NCBI GenBank assembly: GCA_938045655.1
Contig: CALIMO010000117.1
Coordinates: forward strand, 1-9,609
DNA from: an uncultured bacterium
Lineage (GTDB): Bacteria; Patescibacteriota; Saccharimonadia; Saccharimonadales; Saccharimonadaceae
Length of the DNA stretch: 9,609 nt
Direction of reading: 5' to 3'
A program made the position numbers and the translations under genes. A model generated the notes under the pieces. That model ran no database searches. It was not told where the DNA came from and saw only the letters and a program-made list of their open reading frames with translations. Below, piece after piece: positions 5,155 through 9,609 of this stretch; the first letter of the stretch is position 1; each line of letters begins with the position of its first letter.

Positions 5155-5479
5155 GCTCTTTTCGAGTTTGTTCTGCAAAAGTGTTTGTGTTTTCCACAGT
5201 TGTATCTGTTGAATTTTCCACAACTTCAGTTTTTTCTTCACTATCGCTAATTTTTAGATTATAATGAGCATTATTTTTTAGCGCAAGAGCTCGAAGAAGT
5301 GCACGAAGGCTTTGTGCAGTTGCTCCACGGCGACCAATAATTCGGCCCAAGTCTTCTTTATTCACGATCAAAGTCAACAAAACACCTTTTTCATCAATTG
5401 TACGTTCAACTTTTACATCTTCTGGATTTTCAACTAAATTCTTAACGATATATTCAACAAACTGTTGGTCTATTGTCAT
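5126..5479 (-). CDS. khpA: KH-domain RNA-binding protein with acidic tail
   Basis: This is a small cytoplasmic RNA-binding protein of the KhpA/YlqC (UPF0109) type, which in Firmicutes pairs with KhpB and binds many RNAs. Residues 1-79 match the family: an N-terminal VEYIVKNLVENPEDV helix-strand, then DLGRIIGRRGATAQSLRALLRAL with the RNA-binding GRRG loop at 49-52. Usual family length is about 75-85 residues. This protein adds a hydrophilic, acidic, Thr/Glu-rich tail (80-117) of unknown use. The start has AAAGGAG (5490-5496) 10 bases before the ATG. It lies 25 bases after the ATPase gene with its own promoter inside that gene's end. khpA near trmD recalls the common rpsP-khpA-rimM-trmD cluster, here without rpsP or rimM. 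The name is by family resemblance. Confidence 0.85.
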   Translation of the reverse strand: MTIDQQFVEYIVKNLVENPEDVKVERTIDEKGVLLTLIVNKEDLGRIIGRRGATAQSLRALLRALALKNNAHYNLKISDSEEKTEVVENSTDTTVENTNTFAEQTRKELAELDDIAL

Positions 5480-5504
5480 TTTTCAGATACTCCTTTTATT
5501 CAGT

Positions 5505-7862
5505 TTATGTTTTAATTGTATCACTTTTCGGACGTTTTTTCAACCATTCGATTATAATAAAAATTATAGCAAAAATTATCATTAGTATTGCGTAAAGTTC
5601 GAAAGCACGCCCAGAAAGCACACCGATTTCAATTAGTGGTCTAAAGAGAATTGCGGTTACTATAAACGCACTGATTGACCAAACAATAAGAAGGATTCTC
5701 CAGAAATTAAGTGGTAGGCAAGCGCGAATTACTGAGAGCATTCCGATCGAACCAAGTAAATAATACGAGACTGTTGAAACTTCTTGAGGAATCCAGCCGT
5801 TAAGTGAACCCCAAATTCGTACAAAAATAACCGAGAATACTACCATTAACGCACTAGGTAAGGCCATTAGGAGTGATTTTTTAATAAAATCTTTTTCAAC
5901 AGGTTGAATATTTTTTTCGAAAGTGAGAACAAAAGGCGGGAAGCCTTCAACAAACTGGTCGATCAATGTAACTTGAATTGGAATGAACGGGAAAATTAAG
6001 AGAAGATTTTTATCAAATAACAAAGCACTTAAAATACAAATAATCGCCAAAATGAACGAATAGATCGTTTTGATCAAGAAAATTGGTGAAATTCGAGCAA
6101 TATTATTTACAACTCGGCGCCCTTCAAAAAGAATTTCTGGTAAATCGTTGAAATCAGAATTGAGCAAGACGAGGTTTGCGATTTGTCTTGTTGCGGGATC
6201 ACCCTCAGCCATCACAATTGAGCAATCTGCCTCGCGTAGGGCTAAAATATCATTTACGCCATCACCAGTCATTGCAGTTGTGCGCCCAGCTTTTTTAAGA
6301 GTTTGGATGATTAACTTTTTTTGGTGCGGTGAAACTCGACCAAAAATTGCAGTTTTTACAGCAATTTTTTTGAGCTCGGAATCTTTTACTTTCGAGCAAT
6401 CAACATAACTTTCGAAATTATCAAAACCGGCTTTTCTTGCGATATTTGAAACTGTTATCGGATTATCGCCAGAGATAATTTTGAGATCAATTTTTTGCGA
6501 GCGTAGGTATTCGAGTGTCTCGTGTGCTCCTTCGCGAATTGGGTCGGTGATTTCTATTAAAGCAAGTTTTGATATTTTTGCAGGTATTTTGATATTTTTA
6601 TTATCGATTTTTTCTTTCGAAAAAGCCAAAGCTAAAACACGTGATCCACGAGAAAGTGCTTCATTTGCTTGTTTTAGGGTTTCGCCAAAAATCATTTCAG
6701 GTGCACCTAGAAAAAGTGTTCCAACTCCTTCAACTTCCATTGAGCCCCATTTTCGGTCGCTTGAAAAAGGAATTATATTTGTTGCTTCTAGGGTAGTTTT
6801 ATTCTTTGAAAAATATTTGCGAATTGCCTGTGCGGTTGGGTTGTTATCTTCGCTAAAATTCATATAAGTTGCAAGAAAATCATTAATCTCAGCCTCAGAA
6901 AACTTTTTCGAAAGATTATGAATTGCTTCAACTTTCATTTTTCCTTCAGTGATTGTACCGGTTTTATCAAGGCAGAGAGTGTCGACACGAGCGAGTGTTT
7001 CAACGGAATACATTTCTTGAACAAGAACTTTTCGAAGTCCAAGTTTAATAACCGCCGTTAAAAGAGAGGTGATTGTGAGAAGGGCGATTCCTTTTGGCAA
7101 CATTCCAAGAAGCGGGGTTGATGTGTAGATTACAGCGGTTTTAGCAGGAAGAGCCTTAATTAAGAGCGCTTCGAAAAACAAAGCTAAACCAAATGGGATA
7201 ATAATTTTACTAGTAAATCCTGCAATTTTATCGAGAGAACTAAGAATTTTTGAATTAATTGGTTTATGAGTTTTAGCTTCAACCATCAATTTTGAGACGT
7301 AATTATCAGCGCCGACGTGTACAACTTCCGCTAAAACATAACCACTCGCTAAAAAACTACCTGAAAGTAAAACTGCTCCTTTTTCTTTTAGAACAAGGTC
7401 GCTCTCACCAGTGAGCATAGCTTCATTAGCCTCAGAAACACCTTTCAAGACAACCGCATCAGATGGAACTTGCTCGCCAGCAGAAAGTTTAAGAATGTCG
7501 TTTATTACAATTTCTTCTGGCATAATTTTTTGCTCGCGAGAAGAGCGGATTACGGTGATTTTTTCTTTACTCAAAAGATTGAGTTTATCGATCATTTTTT
7601 TAGCACGAATTTCTGTGGCGATTCCAGAGATCGCATTGAATATAATTACAACGAAGAAAATCAAATTACTCCAAGCGCCAACTAATGCTAAAAGTACTGC
7701 GATTGCAAAATTTAAAAAGTTAAAAAGTGTGAAAATATTTCTTTTAACAATTTCCCAAAAACTGTTATTGTTATCAATTTTAAAATCATTCACCAAGCCT
7801 TGTGAGATTCTTTTTCGAACTTCTGCGGCGGTTAATCCATTTAGTTTTTTACTGTTATCCAT
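5505..7862 (-). CDS. P-type cation-transporting ATPase (CtpE-like)
   Basis: This 785-residue inner-membrane pump should couple ATP hydrolysis to ion transport through an aspartyl-phosphate. Order: N-terminal segment (1-35); membrane helices 1-2 (about 43-82); actuator domain with TGES (151-154); helices 3-4 (about 215-272); phosphorylation site CLDKTGTITEG with Asp299; nucleotide domain with FSSDRKW (366-372) and GAPE (386-389); hinge TGDGVND (532-538); six C-terminal helices (about 590-772). It lacks heavy-metal CXXC domains and KdpB features. VNDFK near the N-terminus and DQFVEGFPPFVLTFE after helix 6 resemble CtpE-like pumps linked to calcium or other cations. In helix 4 the usual acidic PEGL is PKGI, with Lys257 in place of the glutamate that binds cation in many P2 pumps, so the ion cannot be named. 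The start lacks a ribosome binding site and sits 9 bases after a -10 box. Confidence 0.92.
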   Translation of the reverse strand: MDNSKKLNGLTAAEVRKRISQGLVNDFKIDNNNSFWEIVKRNIFTLFNFLNFAIAVLLALVGAWSNLIFFVVIIFNAISGIATEIRAKKMIDKLNLLSKEKITVIRSSREQKIMPEEIVINDILKLSAGEQVPSDAVVLKGVSEANEAMLTGESDLVLKEKGAVLLSGSFLASGYVLAEVVHVGADNYVSKLMVEAKTHKPINSKILSSLDKIAGFTSKIIIPFGLALFFEALLIKALPAKTAVIYTSTPLLGMLPKGIALLTITSLLTAVIKLGLRKVLVQEMYSVETLARVDTLCLDKTGTITEGKMKVEAIHNLSKKFSEAEINDFLATYMNFSEDNNPTAQAIRKYFSKNKTTLEATNIIPFSSDRKWGSMEVEGVGTLFLGAPEMIFGETLKQANEALSRGSRVLALAFSKEKIDNKNIKIPAKISKLALIEITDPIREGAHETLEYLRSQKIDLKIISGDNPITVSNIARKAGFDNFESYVDCSKVKDSELKKIAVKTAIFGRVSPHQKKLIIQTLKKAGRTTAMTGDGVNDILALREADCSIVMAEGDPATRQIANLVLLNSDFNDLPEILFEGRRVVNNIARISPIFLIKTIYSFILAIICILSALLFDKNLLLIFPFIPIQVTLIDQFVEGFPPFVLTFEKNIQPVEKDFIKKSLLMALPSALMVVFSVIFVRIWGSLNGWIPQEVSTVSYYLLGSIGMLSVIRACLPLNFWRILLIVWSISAFIVTAILFRPLIEIGVLSGRAFELYAILMIIFAIIFIIIEWLKKRPKSDTIKT
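5515..5543 (-). promoter_or_regulatory. Internal promoter of khpA
   Basis: On the minus strand, inside the last codons of the ATPase gene: TTGAAA (5538-5543), a 17-base spacer, then TGA plus TACAAT (5515-5520). A start near 5508 gives a 29-base leader that carries the khpA ribosome binding site. Confidence 0.68.
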
Positions 7863-7871
7863 ATATGTTCT

Positions 7872-7880
7872 ATTATAACA
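7872..7880 (-). promoter_or_regulatory. Extended -10 promoter of the ATPase gene (leaderless)
   Basis: On the minus strand TGTTATAAT is a perfect extended -10; 9 bases then lead to the ATG at 7862. No good -35 is seen in the AT-rich sequence upstream. It lies back to back with the argS promoter. Confidence 0.72.
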
Positions 7881-7902
7881 TATTTTATTTTTTTATAAAA
7901 AG

Positions 7903-7911
7903 TGTTAATAT
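7903..7911 (+). promoter_or_regulatory. Extended -10 promoter of argS (leaderless)
   Basis: TGTTAATAT is an extended -10 and 7 bases separate it from the ATG at 7919, so transcription should start at about 7918. An overlapping TATACT (7911-7916) is too close to the ATG to serve. No clear -35. Confidence 0.62.
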
Positions 7912-7918
7912 ATACTAT

Positions 7919-9604
7919 ATGAATAAAGTTGCAGAAATAATTAACCAATTAATTGAAGAAAAATTTAATATTAAAACCGAGGTTTCTTTAACGCGGCCAC
8001 GGCCAGAGTTTGGTGATTTTGCAACTAATATTGCAATGCAGCTTGCAGGAAAACTTTCGAAAAATCCACGCGAAATTGCTGAAGAGCTAGCGAGTGAGCT
8101 TTCGAAAAACGAAATTTTTGAAAATGTTGAAATTGCTGGTCCAGGTTTTTTGAATTTGCGAGTTTCAGCAAAAAAACTTGAAAAAATATTGAGCCAGGAA
8201 TTTAGCGATAGATTTGGTTCAAATAATGAAGGTGAAGGAAAGCTTGCTCTAATTGATGGGCCAAGTCCAAATATGGCGAAGCCTTACAGCGTTGGGCATT
8301 TGCGACCTGGAAACCAAGGTTGGGCGGCGAAAAAATTACTTGAATTTTCTGGATGGAAAGTTATTACGGATAATCATTTAGGTGATTATGGTACACCTTT
8401 TGGAATTTGGGTTGTTGGATTCGAGATGTTTTCAAATGAAGAAAGGTTGGCTAAGCGTGGAGTTTATGAGCTTGGTGATGTTTATATTAAAACTAAAGCC
8501 GCAATGAAAGAGCAGGGTGAAGGTGGTGAAATTGAGAAAAAGGCTGAAGAGTGGCTTTTGAAGCTTGAAAATGGTGATGAAGAGGCTCTAAATTATTCGA
8601 ATAAATTTAAAGAAATTAGCCTTAAACATATTCATGATGTGATGGCACGATTAAAAATTTCAACAGATTATGAATATGGTGAAGCATTTTTTGCGCCAAA
8701 AGGAAAAACAGCGGTTCAAAAATTAATTGAAAGCGGTGTTGCAGTTCAAAATGAAGATGGCTCGGTAATTGTTCCTCTGGAAGAATATGGTTTTGATGTA
8801 CCGCTTTTAGTACAGAAGAGCAATGGTGCGGCACTTTATGCTACAAACGACCTTGCAACAATTTTATTCCGTGAAGAAGAATTCACTCCCGATAAGGTTA
8901 TTTATTCAGTTGGTGCAGAACAACAGTTCTATTTTTCACAAATTTTTGCAATGGCGAAAAAACTTGGTATTAAAACTGATTTATATCATCTTTGGTTTGG
9001 TGTGATTGACCAGCTTAACGAAGACGGGACTCGTGAGAAAATGTCTTCAAGAAAAGGTGTAGTTCTGATGGAAGAACTACTTGATAAAGCTGAAGAGCGT
9101 GCTCGTGAAATTGTTGCTGGTCGAGATGTGAGTGAAGAAGATGTGAAAAAAATTGCACTCGGTGCGATTAAATTCTCAGATTTTACAGCAGATAGGCGAA
9201 CTAATATTCTTTTTGACTGGGAAAATATTTTTGCATTAACTGGATTTTCTGGCCCATATGTTCAGTATTCAGCGGTTCGTGTAAATAATATTTTAAGGAA
9301 AGAGCAAAATTTTGAGCTTGTTGATTTTGAAGAATATGATTTTGAAGCTGAAAAAAATATTATTTTACAACTTTTGGCCTTTCCTGAAACAGTTAAAATG
9401 GCGGTTCGAGATTTGGAACCACATAAAATTTCGAAATATCTTTATGATTTAGCGCGCGAAATGAACCGATATTACGAAAAAACACGAGTTTCTGATGCTC
9501 CAGAAATTGAAAAATCTGCACGATTAACCCTTCTTAAAAAAGTTTCGAAAACTTTCGAGAACGGCTTAGATTTGTTGGGAATTGAAATTCCAGAAAAAAT
9601 GTAA
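7919..9604 (+). CDS. argS: Arginyl-tRNA synthetase
   Basis: This class I synthetase attaches arginine to tRNA-Arg in the cytoplasm. The 561-residue protein is complete: N-terminal Add-1 domain recognising the tRNA D loop (about 1-82, PEFGDFATNIAM and AGPGFLNL); Rossmann catalytic domain with DGPSPNMAKPYSVGH, where SVGH (124-127) is the HIGH motif; GDYGTPFG (155-162); TNDLAT (309-314); and KMSSRKG (374-380), a canonical KMSK-type loop that many bacterial ArgRSs such as that of E. coli lack. The alpha-helical DALR anticodon-binding domain (about 440-561) has SGPYVQYSAVRVNNIL and ends GLDLLGIEIPEKM, the typical ArgRS ending. The frame is open upstream to 7802, but the added 39 residues would overlap the ATPase start and both promoters and are not ArgRS-like, so 7919 is chosen. 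No ribosome binding site. Its terminator lies beyond the window. Confidence 0.97.
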   Translation: MNKVAEIINQLIEEKFNIKTEVSLTRPRPEFGDFATNIAMQLAGKLSKNPREIAEELASELSKNEIFENVEIAGPGFLNLRVSAKKLEKILSQEFSDRFGSNNEGEGKLALIDGPSPNMAKPYSVGHLRPGNQGWAAKKLLEFSGWKVITDNHLGDYGTPFGIWVVGFEMFSNEERLAKRGVYELGDVYIKTKAAMKEQGEGGEIEKKAEEWLLKLENGDEEALNYSNKFKEISLKHIHDVMARLKISTDYEYGEAFFAPKGKTAVQKLIESGVAVQNEDGSVIVPLEEYGFDVPLLVQKSNGAALYATNDLATILFREEEFTPDKVIYSVGAEQQFYFSQIFAMAKKLGIKTDLYHLWFGVIDQLNEDGTREKMSSRKGVVLMEELLDKAEERAREIVAGRDVSEEDVKKIALGAIKFSDFTADRRTNILFDWENIFALTGFSGPYVQYSAVRVNNILRKEQNFELVDFEEYDFEAEKNIILQLLAFPETVKMAVRDLEPHKISKYLYDLAREMNRYYEKTRVSDAPEIEKSARLTLLKKVSKTFENGLDLLGIEIPEKM

Positions 9605-9609
9605 ATTAG

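Noticed and set aside
7411..7878. 155-codon open frame antisense to the ATPase gene
   Set aside because: It is the complement of the ATPase coding sequence, has no ribosome binding site, and its Ser/Ile-rich product resembles nothing known. The shorter antisense frames at 6070-6408, 6481-6867 and 7470-7685 were dropped for the same reason.
7802..7918. Longer argS start at 7802 (39 more residues)
   Set aside because: It would cover both divergent promoters and the ATPase start. The added residues (Phe/Tyr-rich) do not resemble an ArgRS N-terminus.
1..9609. CRISPR array, insertion sequence or toxin-antitoxin pair
   Set aside because: No regularly spaced direct repeats, transposase motifs or small paired genes are visible on either strand.

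Overview
The window looks like a piece of a small, AT-rich bacterial genome. The best guess is Candidatus Saccharibacteria (TM7) or another Patescibacteria/CPR lineage. Evidence: the genes are short-spaced housekeeping genes; trmD lacks the usual C-terminal extension and lies near a KH-protein gene with no rimM between them; several genes start directly at their promoter with no ribosome binding site; and a carbamate kinase is present, which fits the arginine deiminase system known in oral Saccharibacteria. All genes read with the standard code; stops used are TAA and TAG only. The lineage is an inference, not a proof.

Layout. 1-983: a tyrosine recombinase with a complete catalytic set. 984-1205: a strong promoter, a heavily folded region, and only the 3' half of a tRNA-Gln(UUG), fused to its terminator. 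This looks like the attachment site at the right edge of an integrated element whose body lies left of the window. 1206-1540: tRNA-Glu(UUC) on the minus strand with its own terminator and promoter; 1206-1306 shows nothing I can name. 1541-2971: pyruvate kinase (+), convergent with carbamate kinase (3076-4011, -). 4140-4216: tRNA-Pro(UGG) (-). 4279-4920: trmD (-), the m1G37 methyltransferase whose expected substrates include that tRNA-Pro. 4966-5120: a candidate structured small RNA (-) ending in a strong terminator. 5126-5479: KH-domain RNA-binding protein (-). 5505-7862: P-type ATPase (-). 7919-9604: arginyl-tRNA synthetase (+), divergent from the ATPase across 56 bp.

How the genes relate. 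Pyruvate kinase and carbamate kinase both make ATP by substrate-level phosphorylation, which suits a fermentative, host-dependent cell. tRNA-Pro, tRNA-Glu, TrmD, ArgRS and the KH protein serve translation. Nearly every unit has its own recognisable sigma70-type promoter, most with an extended -10 (TGn before the hexamer).

The less expected signals are: the tRNA-Gln fragment beside the integrase; four genes (pyk, trmD, ATPase, argS) whose -10 box ends only 7-9 bases before the ATG, so their mRNAs should be leaderless or nearly so; an unnamed structured RNA between khpA and trmD; and a palindrome, TTTCGAAA, that occurs 17 times by eye in 9.6 kb (well under one expected), in all kinds of context but never in pyk.
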